This document shows, piece by piece, positions 9,051 to 18,063 of a DNA stretch of 64,000 nucleotides. Origin of the DNA: Brachybacterium kimchii (GTDB taxonomy: Bacteria > Actinomycetota > Actinomycetes > Actinomycetales > Dermabacteraceae). Position 1 is the first letter of the stretch. The number at the start of each line of letters is the position of its first letter. The notes under the pieces were generated by a model. The model was not told the DNA's origin. It searched no databases and saw only the letters and a program-made list of their open reading frames with translations. The position numbers and the translations under genes were made by a program. The DNA lies in assembly GCF_023373525.1 (NCBI RefSeq), contig NZ_CP097218.1, positions 1,488,001 to 1,552,000 on the forward strand, read 5' to 3'.

Positions 9051-9056
9051 TAGCCT
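9051..9056 (+). promoter_or_regulatory. Putative mqo -10 box
   Basis: TAGCCT, 35 nt before the mqo ATG, in the 213-bp divergent region shared with the fucosidase gene. Weak -35. Confidence 0.3.
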
Positions 9057-9091
9057 CTTCGGAGCACATCAGCGATGAGGACGGGAGTGTC

Positions 9092-10579
9092 ATGGGCGAG
9101 CTCACGGTGGACGTGACCCGAGCGGATGCGGTGCTGATCGGGGGTGGGGTCGCCAGCGCGACCCTCGCGGCCCTGCTGACCGACCTCGAGCCGAGCTGGC
9201 GCATCGAGGTGCTCGAGAAGCTCGACGACGTCGCCCTCGAGTCCAGCCAGGGCTGGAACAACGCCGGCACCGGCCACAGCGCCCTGTGCGAGCTGAACTA
9301 CACCCCGCAGGACATCGACGGCTCGGTGAGCCCCGCGAAGGCGATCTCGATCAACGAGCAGTTCCAGGTGAGCCGCCAGTTCTGGGCGCACCTCGTGGAG
9401 ACCGGGAAGATCACGGACCCCAGCGCCTTCATCAACCCGGTGCCGCACATGAGCTTCGTCCACGGGATGGAGAACGTCGACTACCTGCGCCGCCGCCACG
9501 ATGCGCTCGTAAAGAACCCGCTGTTCGACTCGATGGAGTTCACGACCTCCCACGAGCAGCTGCGCGAGTGGGCGCCGCTGGTCACCGAGGCGCGCCCCGA
9601 GACCGAGACGATCGCCGCGACCCACTCCCCCGACGGCACCGACGTCGATTTCGGACGTCTGACCCATGAGCTCCTGGGCGTGGCGAAGTCGGCCGGCACC
9701 ACGGTCTCCACCGGCTGGGAGGTCACCTCCCTGCGGCGCATGGGCAGCGACTGGGGCGTGATGGCCCGCTCGACCTCCGGCGAGGTGCGCGTGGTCCGCG
9801 CGCCCTTCGTGTTCGTGGGCGCCGGCGGCAACGCGCTGCCGATCCTCCAGGACTCCGGGATCCCCGAGATCCGCGGATTCGGCGGGTTCCCGATCTCCGG
9901 CGAGTGGCTGCGCTGCACCGACCCCGAGATCATCGAGCGCCACGAGGCGAAGGTGTACGGGAAGGCCGCCGTCGGCGCCCCGCCCATGAGCGTCCCGCAC
10001 CTGGACACCCGCTACGTCGACGGGAAGCGGGCGCTCATGTTCGGCCCCTACGCCGGCTGGTCGCCGAAGTTCCTCAAGGCGGGCTCGAACCTCGATCTGT
10101 TCGAGTCGATCAAGCCGGGGAACATCGCGCAGATGATGGCCGTCGCCCCGCCGAACCTGGACCTCATGAAGTACCTCGCGGGCGAGCTCGTCGCCTCCCC
10201 CGCCAAGCGCTTCGACGCGCTGCGCGAGTACATGCCCTCGGCCCGCGCGGACGACTGGGAGCTCATCACCGCCGGTCAGCGGGTCCAGGTCATCGCCCCC
10301 GACCCCAAGAAGGTGGGCGTGCTGCAGTTCGGCACCCAGCTGATCACCGCGGCCGACGGCTCGATCGCCGGCATGCTGGGCGCCTCCCCCGGCGCCTCGA
10401 CGGCCACCACGATCATGCTGGGCATGCTCGAGAAGGTCTTCCCCGACCGCTTCGGCACCTGGGAGTCCCGGATCCGCGAGATCATCCCGAGCTTCGGCAC
10501 CCACCTGTCCGAGGACCCGGCGGCGGCGTCGGCGTCCCTCGCCCGCACCGCCCACCTGCTGGGCCTCGAGGACAGCTGA
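9092..10579 (+). CDS. mqo: Malate:quinone oxidoreductase
   Basis: 495 residues, the usual length of the family. The N-terminal FAD-binding Rossmann motif VLIGGGVASATLA is followed by the Mqo signatures NNAGTGHSALCELNY and INEQFQVSRQFW. The enzyme is a peripheral membrane flavoprotein that oxidises malate to oxaloacetate and passes electrons to the quinone pool, replacing NAD-linked malate dehydrogenase in the TCA cycle of many actinobacteria. The C-terminus contains LQFGTQLITAADGS and GASPGASTA, also family motifs. GGGAG precedes the ATG. The aldose epimerase gene begins 5 bp downstream, so they are probably co-transcribed. Confidence 0.96.
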   Translation: MGELTVDVTRADAVLIGGGVASATLAALLTDLEPSWRIEVLEKLDDVALESSQGWNNAGTGHSALCELNYTPQDIDGSVSPAKAISINEQFQVSRQFWAHLVETGKITDPSAFINPVPHMSFVHGMENVDYLRRRHDALVKNPLFDSMEFTTSHEQLREWAPLVTEARPETETIAATHSPDGTDVDFGRLTHELLGVAKSAGTTVSTGWEVTSLRRMGSDWGVMARSTSGEVRVVRAPFVFVGAGGNALPILQDSGIPEIRGFGGFPISGEWLRCTDPEIIERHEAKVYGKAAVGAPPMSVPHLDTRYVDGKRALMFGPYAGWSPKFLKAGSNLDLFESIKPGNIAQMMAVAPPNLDLMKYLAGELVASPAKRFDALREYMPSARADDWELITAGQRVQVIAPDPKKVGVLQFGTQLITAADGSIAGMLGASPGASTATTIMLGMLEKVFPDRFGTWESRIREIIPSFGTHLSEDPAAASASLARTAHLLGLEDS

Positions 10580-10584
10580 TCGCC

Positions 10585-11565
10585 ATGGCCGAGGAGACGA
10601 TGCCGGGCGCGACGCCCGGAGCGAGCGCGACCGCCGGGGCCGACGGCTCCGTGCGCGATCGCGGCGCGCTGCACAGGATCGCCGCCGGCGAGTACGCGGC
10701 CGAGGTGTCCGAGGTCGGCGCGACCCTCGAATCGCTCACCGTGGGCGGGCGCGACCTGCTGCTGCGCAGCCCCGCGGAGGGCCCGATGCTGTTCTACCGC
10801 GGCGCGGTCGTCGCCCCGTGGCCGAACCGCATCGGGGACGGCCGGTACACGTGGGACGGGCAGGAGCTGCAGGTCCCGATCACCGAGGTCGAGCGGAACA
10901 ACGCCCTGCACGGGCTGCTGAGCTTCCAGGCCTACGAGGTCGCCGAGGAGGGCCTTTCCGCCCTCACGCTGCGCACACTGCTGTACCCGACCACCGGATA
11001 CCCCTTCGCCCTCGAGATGAGGGTCGAGCACCGGGTCGACGCCGAGAGCGGGCTGACCACCACGGTCACCGCCCGCAACCTCGGATCGTCCGACGCCCCC
11101 TACGGGGTCTGCCCGCACCCGTACCTGCTCGCGGGCCCCGAGGAGCTGGACGAGTGGACGCTCTCGTGCCCGGCGTCGACGGTCCTCGAGGTCACCCCTG
11201 ACCGCCTGCTCCCCGTCGGCACCCGTGCGGTCGAGGCGGGCTCGGATCTCGATCTGCGGCGGGCGCGCCCGATCGGCGACCGCTTCCTCGACCACGCCTT
11301 CACCGACCTCTCCCCCGGGGCCGACGGCCGCTGGCGCGTCACGGCGACCGCGCCCGGCGGGACAGGGGTCGAGATCTCCGCCGACGGGTCCTGCCCGTGG
11401 GTGCAGGTGCACACCGGCGACCGCCCGGAACCGGAGAACGACCGCAAGGGGCTCGCGGTGGAGCCGATGACCTGCCCGCCCGATGCGTTCCGCAGCGGCG
11501 AGGACCTGGTGCGTCTCTCCCCCGGCGCCGAGCACTCGGCCTCCTGGAGCATCCGCGGCTGGTGA
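10585..11565 (+). CDS. Aldose 1-epimerase family protein
   Basis: 326 residues with an N-terminal Ala/Thr/Gly-rich stretch of about 25 residues not seen in most homologues. The galactose mutarotase-like fold is supported by GAVVAPWPNRIGDGRY, the NNALHGLL segment (substrate-binding His), the VCPHPYLL segment and a C-terminal WVQVHTGD and LAVEPMTC (catalytic Glu). It interconverts alpha and beta anomers of a hexose, or may be a glucose-6-phosphate epimerase-type relative. It follows mqo by 5 bp with a weak ribosome site and ends before a strong hairpin. Confidence 0.88.
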   Translation: MAEETMPGATPGASATAGADGSVRDRGALHRIAAGEYAAEVSEVGATLESLTVGGRDLLLRSPAEGPMLFYRGAVVAPWPNRIGDGRYTWDGQELQVPITEVERNNALHGLLSFQAYEVAEEGLSALTLRTLLYPTTGYPFALEMRVEHRVDAESGLTTTVTARNLGSSDAPYGVCPHPYLLAGPEELDEWTLSCPASTVLEVTPDRLLPVGTRAVEAGSDLDLRRARPIGDRFLDHAFTDLSPGADGRWRVTATAPGGTGVEISADGSCPWVQVHTGDRPEPENDRKGLAVEPMTCPPDAFRSGEDLVRLSPGAEHSASWSIRGW

Positions 11566-11597
11566 CGTCGAGGGGCGACGCGATCGTCCGCGCATGC

Positions 11598-11637
11598 ACG
11601 AGGGCCCCGGGACGCTGATGCGTCCCGGGGCCCTCGT
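11598..11637 (+). terminator. Hairpin terminator after the mqo-epimerase pair
   Basis: Perfect 17-bp stem (11598-11614 with 11621-11637), 6-nt loop, no T tract. It may serve both this operon and lsr2 on the other strand. Confidence 0.65.
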
Positions 11638-11724
11638 CGATCCGGCCGTCCCGGGGGCGGCGGGTCGAGCCGTGGGGCTCGAGGCCGGCGTGCCGTTCAG
11701 GCGCCGAGGCGCGGCGCCGCGCCG

Positions 11725-12054
11725 TCAGTTGGCGGCGTAGTAGGCCTGGCGGAGCTCCTCGGGGATACGACCGCGGTCCGAGACCTCGCGGCCGTTCTCG
11801 CGGGCCCAGACGCGGATCTTCGCGGAGTCGTTCGAGGAGGTGGAGGTGGAGCCGCTGCCCGTGCCGCGGATGCGACGCCCGGCCACGCGGCGCGCGCGGC
11901 CGACCCACTCGCCGATCTCCTCGCGCAGCTTCTCCGCATTCTCGTCCGAGAGATCGATCTCGTAGGCGACGCCGTCGAGCGAGAAGCTCACCGTCTCCTC
12001 GGCCTTGGACCCGTCGACGTCGTCGATGAGTTCAACGAAAGTCTTCCGTGCCAT
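11725..12054 (-). CDS. lsr2: Lsr2 nucleoid-associated protein
   Basis: 109 residues. The N-terminal dimerisation domain (MARKTFVELIDDVDGSKAEE) and the C-terminal DNA-binding helix-turn with the minor-groove hook D-R-G-R-I-P, ending YYAAN, are typical. Lsr2 bridges AT-rich DNA and silences foreign genes, as H-NS does in proteobacteria. A Ser/Thr-rich linker (GTGSGSTSTSSN) separates the domains. AAGGAG lies 10 nt before the ATG. The upstream 160 bases are unusually AT-rich for this window and carry a good sigma-70-type promoter; Lsr2 could bind there and autoregulate. Confidence 0.96.
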   Translation of the reverse strand: MARKTFVELIDDVDGSKAEETVSFSLDGVAYEIDLSDENAEKLREEIGEWVGRARRVAGRRIRGTGSGSTSTSSNDSAKIRVWARENGREVSDRGRIPEELRQAYYAAN

Positions 12055-12108
12055 GGGGTGGTTCTCCTTGATGCGTGTGGAGCGCCTAACAGGTGTTGGA
12101 CGCGCCCT

Positions 12109-12138
12109 ATTATCTGCACACCGCACCTGAGAATTCAA
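12109..12138 (-). promoter_or_regulatory. lsr2 promoter
   Basis: On the minus strand TTGAAT (12133-12138), an 18-bp spacer and GATAAT (12109-12114), the best classic -35/-10 pair in the window. It sits in an AT-rich island between lsr2 and the small gene. Confidence 0.6.
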
Positions 12139-12217
12139 TCAGAACACGAAATGCCCGCCGCGGCGTTCGCCAGCCGATGAATCCCGCGAGGCATTGACCA
12201 TCTCATAACAATCGTGT

Positions 12218-12403
12218 TCAGGGAGCTTCCGGATGGTCTCCCGAGTTCCCCTGCTGGGCACGGAGTTCGCGCTCCGCCTGCCGTTCCGCCTCGCGCTCGC
12301 GGCGGTCGGCCCTCAGGATCGCGCGCATCGTGAACCAGAAGAGCAGTCCGACGCCGATCGGGGGGAGGAGGGAGCCGGCCTCGTACAGGAATCCGCTGTC
12401 CAT
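12218..12403 (-). CDS. Small single-pass membrane protein between lysS and lsr2
   Basis: 61 residues. One hydrophobic segment (about residues 11-30, LLPPIGVGLLFWFTMRAIL) is followed by an Arg/Glu-rich, probably coiled helix (RADRREREAERQAERELRAQQ). Its ATG lies one base after the lysS stop codon, so translation is likely coupled to lysS. Small proteins of this shape occur at the same place in other actinobacteria, but I know of no function. The gene-like codon use and coupling make it real rather than a chance frame. Confidence 0.75.
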   Translation of the reverse strand: MDSGFLYEAGSLLPPIGVGLLFWFTMRAILRADRREREAERQAERELRAQQGNSGDHPEAP

Positions 12404-12404
12404 C

Positions 12405-13928
12405 TCAGGCCTCGGGCTTCACGAGCGGGAAGGTGATGGTCTCGCGGATGCCCAGGCCGGTGATGGCCATGAGCAGGCGGTCGATCCCCATGCCCATGCC
12501 GCCGGTGGGCGGGAGCGCGTACTCCATGGCCTCGAGGAAGTCCTCGTCCAGGCGCATCGCCTCGTCGTCGCCGGCGGCGGCCAGGCGCGCCTGCTGCTCA
12601 AAGCGCTCGCGCTGGACGACGGGATCCACGAGCTCGGAATATCCGGTCGCGAGCTCGAATCCGCGCACGTACAGGTCCCATTTCTCCACGACGCCCGGCG
12701 TCTCGCGGTGCGCGCGCACCAGCGGACTGGTCTCGACCGGGAAATCGCGGACGAACGTGGGTGCGTGGAGATGATCGGAGACCCGGTGCTCGAAGAGCTC
12801 CTCGACGAGCTTCCCGTGGCCGAACTTCGGGTGGTCGAGATCCAGATCGAGCGAGCGTGCGATCTTCCGCAGCTCCTCGGGAGTCGTCTCCGGCGTGATC
12901 TCCTGTCCCAGGGATTCCGAGAGGGATCCGTAGACGGTGATCCGGTCCCAGCTCCCCGAGAGGTCGTATTCCTCTCCGTCCGCGAGAGTGACGACCTGCG
13001 AACCGGTCGCGGCCTCCGCCGCCTCCTGGATGAGGGAGCGGGTGAGTTCGCCGATCGTGTTGTAGTCCCCGTAGGCCTGATACGCCTCGAGCATCGCGAA
13101 TTCCGGCGAATGCGTGGAATCAGCGCCTTCGTTGCGGAAGTTCCGGTTGATCTCGAAGACCCGCTCGAGCCCGCCCACGGCCGCGCGCTTGAGGAAGAGC
13201 TCGGGGGCGATGCGCAGGAACAGGTCCATGTCGAAGGCGTTCATGTGGGTGACGAAGGGCCTCGCCGCCGCGCCCGAGGGGATCACCTGGAGCATCGGCG
13301 TCTCGATCTCCACGAAATCGCGGTCCTGGAACGACGAGCGCAGGGAGCGCATGACCTCGGCCCGCTGGCGCACGGAGGCGCGGGCCTCCTCGCGCACGAT
13401 GAGGTCCACGTAGCGGTGGCGCACGCGGGACTCCTCGGAGAGGTCCGCGTGCAGCACGGGCAGGGGGCGCACGGCCTTGGCGGCCATCGCCCAGGAGTCC
13501 GCGAAGATCGACAGCTCGCCGCGGCGCGAGGCCCCCACGCGACCGTGGAAGAAGACGTGGTCGCCCAGGTCGACGTCGGCCTTGAAGGCGCCGAGGCGCT
13601 CCTCGCCGACCTCGGCCAGGCTCAGCATGATCTGCAGGCGCTCGCCCGCGCCGTCCTGGACGGTCGCGAAGCAGAGCTTGCCGGTGTTGCGCTGGAAGAC
13701 CACGCGCCCGGCGACGCCGACGACGTCCTGCGTCTCCTGGCCGGCCTCGAGGTGGCCGTAGGCTTCGCGCACCGCGGCGATCGTGGTGGTGACCGGCACG
13801 GAGACCGGGTAGGCCTCCTCGCCCCGCTCGATCAGCCGCTCGCGCTTGGCCTTGCGGACCGCGATCTGGTCGGAGGTGTCCAGGGCGTCCGGGGCGCGAT
13901 GCTGATCGCTGGGGGGCTGTGCAGTCAT
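12405..13928 (-). CDS. lysS: Lysyl-tRNA synthetase, class II
   Basis: 507 residues. An OB-fold anticodon-binding domain (about 60-165, [22 protein letters not shown]) precedes the class II catalytic core: motif 1 around IETPMLQ, motif 2 [12 protein letters not shown] followed by STHSPEF, and motif 3 [12 protein letters not shown]. It charges tRNA-Lys with lysine in the cytosol. The actinobacterial [15 protein letters not shown] variant is present. The ATG is preceded by GAGAAT at 7 nt instead of a ribosome site, suggesting a leaderless start within or at the head of a sub-operon lysS-small membrane protein. Confidence 0.96.
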   Translation of the reverse strand: MTAQPPSDQHRAPDALDTSDQIAVRKAKRERLIERGEEAYPVSVPVTTTIAAVREAYGHLEAGQETQDVVGVAGRVVFQRNTGKLCFATVQDGAGERLQIMLSLAEVGEERLGAFKADVDLGDHVFFHGRVGASRRGELSIFADSWAMAAKAVRPLPVLHADLSEESRVRHRYVDLIVREEARASVRQRAEVMRSLRSSFQDRDFVEIETPMLQVIPSGAAARPFVTHMNAFDMDLFLRIAPELFLKRAAVGGLERVFEINRNFRNEGADSTHSPEFAMLEAYQAYGDYNTIGELTRSLIQEAAEAATGSQVVTLADGEEYDLSGSWDRITVYGSLSESLGQEITPETTPEELRKIARSLDLDLDHPKFGHGKLVEELFEHRVSDHLHAPTFVRDFPVETSPLVRAHRETPGVVEKWDLYVRGFELATGYSELVDPVVQRERFEQQARLAAAGDDEAMRLDEDFLEAMEYALPPTGGMGMGIDRLLMAITGLGIRETITFPLVKPEA

Positions 13929-13935
13929 AGGGGTG

Positions 13936-13941
13936 ATTCTC
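13936..13941 (-). promoter_or_regulatory. Possible leaderless -10 box of lysS
   Basis: GAGAAT preceded by TG and one base (extended -10), 7 nt before the ATG. The panD start has the same TGnGAGAAT-N7-ATG layout. Confidence 0.35.
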
Positions 13942-13978
13942 GCATCACCGGCCCGGCGTATCCCAGGCGGGGTGGTCT

Positions 13979-14833
13979 TCAGGACGGTGTCGCCTCCACC
14001 ACAGCCGCATCCAGGAGCCGCACCCCGTCCACGTGCGCGGCCATCACCACGAGCACTTCGCCTTCGTGGTCGTCGCCGATCTCCTCGAAGGTCACGGGGT
14101 CGAGGGCGAGCGCGTAGTCCCAGCGCACTCCGGGTGATCCTGCGGCGACGGCGTCCGCGAGGGCCGCGCGGATCCCGGGGGCCGACGGGGCGGCGGCCTC
14201 GGCGGCGCGCACCGCTCGTGAGAGGGCGAGGGCGTGCGTGCGGCCCTCGGCGCCCAGGCGCACGTTCCGGCTCGAGCGGGCGAGCCCGCCGGGCTCGCGG
14301 ACGATGGGCGCCGCCTCGATCCGGACCGGGAGGTCGAGGTCGCGCACGAGGGCCTGGACGATGGCGAGCTGCTGGGCGTCCTTGCGGCCGAACACGGCGA
14401 TCTCGGGAGCGGTGAGCTGCAGGAGCTTGGTGATGACGGTGACCACGCCGTCGAAGTGCCCGGGCCGAGCGGAGCCCTCGAGGGCGGTGCCCAGGCGGCC
14501 CGCGCTCACGCTCACGGCGGGCGGGAGCACGGGGTACATCTCCTCGACCGACGGCGCGAAGACGAGGTCGACGAGGCCGTCGACGAGCGCGAGGTCCGCG
14601 TCGATGTCCCGCGGGTAGGTCTCGAGGTCCTCGCCGGGGCCGAACTGGAGAGGGTTGACGAAGTCGGTGAGGATCACGTGGCGGGCGACCTCGCGGGCGC
14701 GGTGGACGAGGCTCAGGTGCCCCTCGTGCAGGGCGCCCATCGTCATCACCACCGCGACGGGGCCCTCGAACTGCGCGCGGGCGGCGCGCAGCGCGTCCTT
14801 CGTCGTCACCAGCTGGGTGGCCGGCTCGGTCAT
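13979..14833 (-). CDS. panC: Pantothenate synthetase
   Basis: 284 residues. The nucleotidyl-transferase HxGH motif is in [28 protein letters not shown] and [11 protein letters not shown] follow, and SSRNVRL takes the place of the KMSKS-type loop. It condenses pantoate and beta-alanine with ATP to pantothenate for coenzyme A. The ATG at 14833 has GGAGGAG 6 nt upstream; a longer in-frame extension reaching back into the preceding gene is therefore rejected. panD, usually next to panC in actinobacteria, is instead about 33 kb away in this window. Confidence 0.95.
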   Translation of the reverse strand: MTEPATQLVTTKDALRAARAQFEGPVAVVMTMGALHEGHLSLVHRAREVARHVILTDFVNPLQFGPGEDLETYPRDIDADLALVDGLVDLVFAPSVEEMYPVLPPAVSVSAGRLGTALEGSARPGHFDGVVTVITKLLQLTAPEIAVFGRKDAQQLAIVQALVRDLDLPVRIEAAPIVREPGGLARSSRNVRLGAEGRTHALALSRAVRAAEAAAPSAPGIRAALADAVAAGSPGVRWDYALALDPVTFEEIGDDHEGEVLVVMAAHVDGVRLLDAAVVEATPS

Positions 14834-14879
14834 CTGCTCCTCCTGGTCCTGCCCGTTCCGACGCGCGTCGGCCCGCAGG

Positions 14880-15776
14880 TCACTCCCCTGCGTCGGGCTC
14901 CCGAAGGATCTCACGGATCGCGCTCTCCTCGGCCGCGCCGAGCCCCGCGCGCGAGAGCGCCGCGCGGGCGAGCGCCCGGTAGGTGCGGGCGCTGTCGGCC
15001 GGAGACAGGGCGCCCGCCGTCCCGTCGGCCTCGGCGAGCGCATCGAGGTGCGCCTCGACCGTGCCGGCGTCGCCGCGGGAGACGGGTCCGGTGAGGGCGC
15101 TCGCGCCGCGCCGCAGGGACTCCTCGAGGGCGGCGGTCAGGAGGGGGCGCAGGTACTCCCCCGGCTGGTCGATGCCGATCCTGGCGAGCAGCTCGCGCGC
15201 CTGGTCGACGAGCACCACCAGGTGGTTCGCGCCGTGGGAGAGGGCCGCGTGGTAGAGCGCGCGGTCCCCCTCGGCGAGGGTCACCGGTTCGGCGCCGATC
15301 TCGACGACGAGGGCCTGGGCGATCGGCAGGAAGGCCTCGCGGGCGGTCACGGCGATCGGACATCCGACCAGGCGCGGGAGGTCTGCGGCGGTGCCGGTGA
15401 ACGTCATCGCGGGGTGCAGGGCGAGGGCGATCGCGCCGGTGCGCTCGAGCGGGGCGAGGGAGCTGATGCCGTGCAGGCCCGAGGTGTGGGCGAAGATCTG
15501 CCCGCCCGGGGCGAGGCCCGTCGCGGCGATGCCCGCGGCCAGCGGTGCGAGCTGGTCGTCGGGCACGGCCAGCAGGACGAGCTCGCTGCGCTCGACGATC
15601 CGGTCGATCTCGAGCAGGGGGACGTCCGGCAGCATCTGCGCGGCGCGCTCGCGGGAGGCGTCGGAGACGGCGTAGGCACCGGTGATCGCGTGCCCCTCGG
15701 CGCGCAGGGCGGCGCCGAGGGCGGCGCCGACGCGGCCGGCGCCGATGATGCCGACGCCCAGGCGAGGGGCGCTCAT
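14880..15776 (-). CDS. DUF2520 Rossmann-like NAD(P)-binding protein
   Basis: 298 residues. An N-terminal Rossmann fold (VGIIGAGRVGAALGAAL) is followed by a C-terminal helical domain of the DUF2520 type (HPAMTFTG, YHAALSHGANHLVVLVDQA). It resembles 6-phosphogluconate/ketopantoate-type dehydrogenases and lies directly upstream of panC in many actinobacteria, so a role in pantothenate or cofactor metabolism has been suggested, but no reaction is established. Its ATG overlaps the stop of the upstream PH-domain gene by 4 bases. Confidence 0.85.
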   Translation of the reverse strand: MSAPRLGVGIIGAGRVGAALGAALRAEGHAITGAYAVSDASRERAAQMLPDVPLLEIDRIVERSELVLLAVPDDQLAPLAAGIAATGLAPGGQIFAHTSGLHGISSLAPLERTGAIALALHPAMTFTGTAADLPRLVGCPIAVTAREAFLPIAQALVVEIGAEPVTLAEGDRALYHAALSHGANHLVVLVDQARELLARIGIDQPGEYLRPLLTAALEESLRRGASALTGPVSRGDAGTVEAHLDALAEADGTAGALSPADSARTYRALARAALSRAGLGAAEESAIREILREPDAGE

Positions 15777-17473
15777 GCGTCCTCCTCCGGGTCCGGGGTC
15801 GGCGCCGGAGCCGTGGCGGCGGCCGCGGCGGGGACCGGGGCTGAGGCCGGGTCGGGAGCCGACATCGGGGCGGGGGCCGACGGCGCGTGCGCGTGGGGTC
15901 CGAGCGGCGGTCGGGGCCAGTCGTCGCGATCGCGGTAGCGGCGGCCCTGCGCGGCGTCCGGGCGCAGGGCGTCCTCGAGCTCGAGGAGGTCGGCGATGTC
16001 GACCCCGGCGATCTCGGCGCGGGCCGCCGCGACCCCGACCGCGAGGGTCGCGGTGGAGGTCATGCGGCCGACGGGGCCCTGCGCGAGGCTCAGGCCCTGG
16101 ATGCGCTCGCGCGGGACGATCTGCACCTTCGCGGTGATCACGCCGCTGCGCAGCACGAGCGCGCCGGGCAGCAGCAGGACGCGGCGGGTGCGCCGGCCGA
16201 TGACGAAGAGCCGATGGCGGGGTCCGATGCCGCCGAGATCCCGCGCGCGGGCGGTGAGCAGGCGGTCCAGCAGCGCGGCGTCGTCCTCGGTACCCAGGGT
16301 GGGCAGCAGGTGGCCGAGGGTGCGCAGCAGCTCCTCGCGGGTGCCCACGGGCAGGGCGCTGGTCGCCGCCGAGGAGTCGTCCTCGCCGATGCCGGCGACG
16401 CTCACCCGCGCCTCGGTCCATCCGGGTCCGCGCCACAGCAGCGGGCGGCGCAGCCGCAGGTCCTGCACGCGTCCGGCACCGAGGTTGTCCGTGCGTGTGG
16501 AGAACAGGCCGCGGCGCATGCGCAGTCCGCGGTCGGTGTCGCGGGAGACGAAGCCCCATCCGCCCTCGAGGCGATGCAGCACCGCCTGCGGGACCGCGAC
16601 GATCGCGGGCAGCGCGGCCGCGATCAGCCCTGCGCCCGCGCCGTCGGTGCGCCAGGCGATGACGGCCGCGACGATGATCCAGACCACGCCGATGACCAGC
16701 CCGATCAGCCAGCCGACGTCGCGCAGCATCGCGTGCAGGAGACGCGTGGTGGGGATCTGCGCGATGAGATCGCCGTCGGTGACGCCGTCGTAGGCGACCT
16801 CGCGCAGGTTCTCGCGCAGGCCGCGATCGCGGGCGGGAGCCCCGGGCGCCTCCTCCGCCGGGGACACGGGGCCCTGCGGGGGAACGCCGGCCGCACCGTC
16901 GGCGGCCGGGCCCTCGGCGGCCGGGCCTTCGGCGGTCGGGCGTTCGGCGGCTGCGCCGGCCTCCCCCGCCGTCCGGTCCTGCCGCCCGACGGTCACGTCG
17001 AGGATCTCGGTGCGGATGGTGTCGGCATCGGCCGCCGTGACGTACGCGATGTCGAGATGGGACTCGGAGCCGCCCGCGAACTCGACGCGCACCTTCGCCA
17101 GGCCCAGCAGGCGCGGCACCGCCGGACGCTCGACCGAGACGGACTCGATGCGCTCGCGCGGAGCGGTGCGGCCGGTGCGGGTGAGCAGGCCCGAGCGTCG
17201 CGTGACCCCGTCGGACGAGATCTCGTAGGTGGTCCGCCACCAGGTCAGGGCGCTGACGCCGACCGCGATGACGAGGGCGATCGCGAGCGCGCCCAGTCCC
17301 AGCAGCGCACGGCGCACGGTGAACTCGTCGACGAGCTGGGCCAGGTTCTGGGCCGCGATCACGGCGATCACGCCGGCGAAGATCTTCCAGCCGGTCAGCA
17401 GGGGCGTGAGCGGATGGGTGCGACGGGAACCGTCCTGCCCGGCCGGGCCGTCTGCTGCGTCCTCGGCGCTCAC
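15773..17473 (-). CDS. Bacterial PH-domain (YdbT/DUF304-like) membrane protein
   Basis: 566 residues. Two copies of a unit made of a paired hydrophobic hairpin and a bPH2 domain: TM segments at about 28-70 and 225-275, PH domains with TTYEISSDGVTRRSGLLTRTGRTAP and GFVSRDTDRGLRMRRGLF, and a third in the C-terminal part (VITAKVQIVPRERIQGL). The linker has an imperfect repeat of AEGPAAEGPAADG and the last 50 residues are Pro/Ala-rich. GTG at 17473 overlaps the stop of the smaller PH gene by GTGA. YdbS/YdbT-like pairs occur widely; in Bacillus they affect resistance to certain bacteriocins. Function here is unknown. Confidence 0.8.
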   Translation of the reverse strand: MSAEDAADGPAGQDGSRRTHPLTPLLTGWKIFAGVIAVIAAQNLAQLVDEFTVRRALLGLGALAIALVIAVGVSALTWWRTTYEISSDGVTRRSGLLTRTGRTAPRERIESVSVERPAVPRLLGLAKVRVEFAGGSESHLDIAYVTAADADTIRTEILDVTVGRQDRTAGEAGAAAERPTAEGPAAEGPAADGAAGVPPQGPVSPAEEAPGAPARDRGLRENLREVAYDGVTDGDLIAQIPTTRLLHAMLRDVGWLIGLVIGVVWIIVAAVIAWRTDGAGAGLIAAALPAIVAVPQAVLHRLEGGWGFVSRDTDRGLRMRRGLFSTRTDNLGAGRVQDLRLRRPLLWRGPGWTEARVSVAGIGEDDSSAATSALPVGTREELLRTLGHLLPTLGTEDDAALLDRLLTARARDLGGIGPRHRLFVIGRRTRRVLLLPGALVLRSGVITAKVQIVPRERIQGLSLAQGPVGRMTSTATLAVGVAAARAEIAGVDIADLLELEDALRPDAAQGRRYRDRDDWPRPPLGPHAHAPSAPAPMSAPDPASAPVPAAAAATAPAPTPDPEEDA

Positions 17474-17973
17474 AGCGACTGCATCCTCTCGATGCCGCGC
17501 CGGGTGAGCAGCTCCTTGAGCTCCTCGGCGTCCTCGCGCGGGAGCCCGGGGATGGTGCCGTCGGCGTCGTCGGATGCGGTCGAGTAGGACAGTCGGGCGA
17601 TCCCGTATCGGCGCTCGACGGGGCCCTCGTGGATCTCCACGGACTGCACGCGGCCGTAGGGGGTGGAGGTGACCGAGCGGAACATCAGTCCGCTCGCGAG
17701 GGTCAGCTCCTCCTCCCCCGCCCGGTAGCCGATCGCCCGCACGCGGCGCGGCGTGAGCAGGACCCCGGGCAGGCACCAGAGGATCGGCACGATCGCGAGC
17801 ACCTCGAGCCACCACCAGCCCAGGCGCAGGCCCAGCACGAGGCAGGCGATCGCGATCGCCAGGGAGATCACCCACCACGGGACCGCGGCGATGTAGCGGG
17901 CGGGCACGAGCCGCGGCGAGACCGGGGTGAGGCCCCGTCCGCCCAGCCGCTGGGGTCGCGTCGAATCGTCCAT
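17470..17973 (-). CDS. Small bacterial PH-domain membrane protein (YdbS-like)
   Basis: 167 residues: polar N-terminus, two hydrophobic segments (about 32-70) and one bPH2 domain with LTLASGLMFRSVTSTPYGRVQSVEIHEGPVERRYGIARL, the typical DUF304 signature. GAGGATGG sits before the ATG at 17973. It is coupled by a 4-base overlap with the larger PH-domain gene, making a YdbS/YdbT-like pair embedded between folate and pantothenate genes. No enzymatic residues are evident. Confidence 0.8.
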   Translation of the reverse strand: MDDSTRPQRLGGRGLTPVSPRLVPARYIAAVPWWVISLAIAIACLVLGLRLGWWWLEVLAIVPILWCLPGVLLTPRRVRAIGYRAGEEELTLASGLMFRSVTSTPYGRVQSVEIHEGPVERRYGIARLSYSTASDDADGTIPGLPREDAEELKELLTRRGIERMQSL

Positions 17974-18063
17974 GGGACCATCCTCGCAGGCCGCCGGGCA
18001 CGGAGGCACCCGACGATCGTCCGTGACACCCCCTGACCTGCGTCGCAGCGGCGGGCGCGGGGC

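Noticed and set aside
12055..12217. AT-rich island upstream of lsr2 as horizontally acquired DNA
   Set aside because: It is only about 160 bp, contains the lsr2 promoter and no gene; the composition fits a regulated promoter.
13979..15043. Longer panC start extending upstream to 15043
   Set aside because: The extension overlaps the DUF2520 coding region and has no ribosome site, whereas ATG 14833 has GGAGGAG; similar long extensions of hpt, folE, clpB and def were rejected for the same reason.
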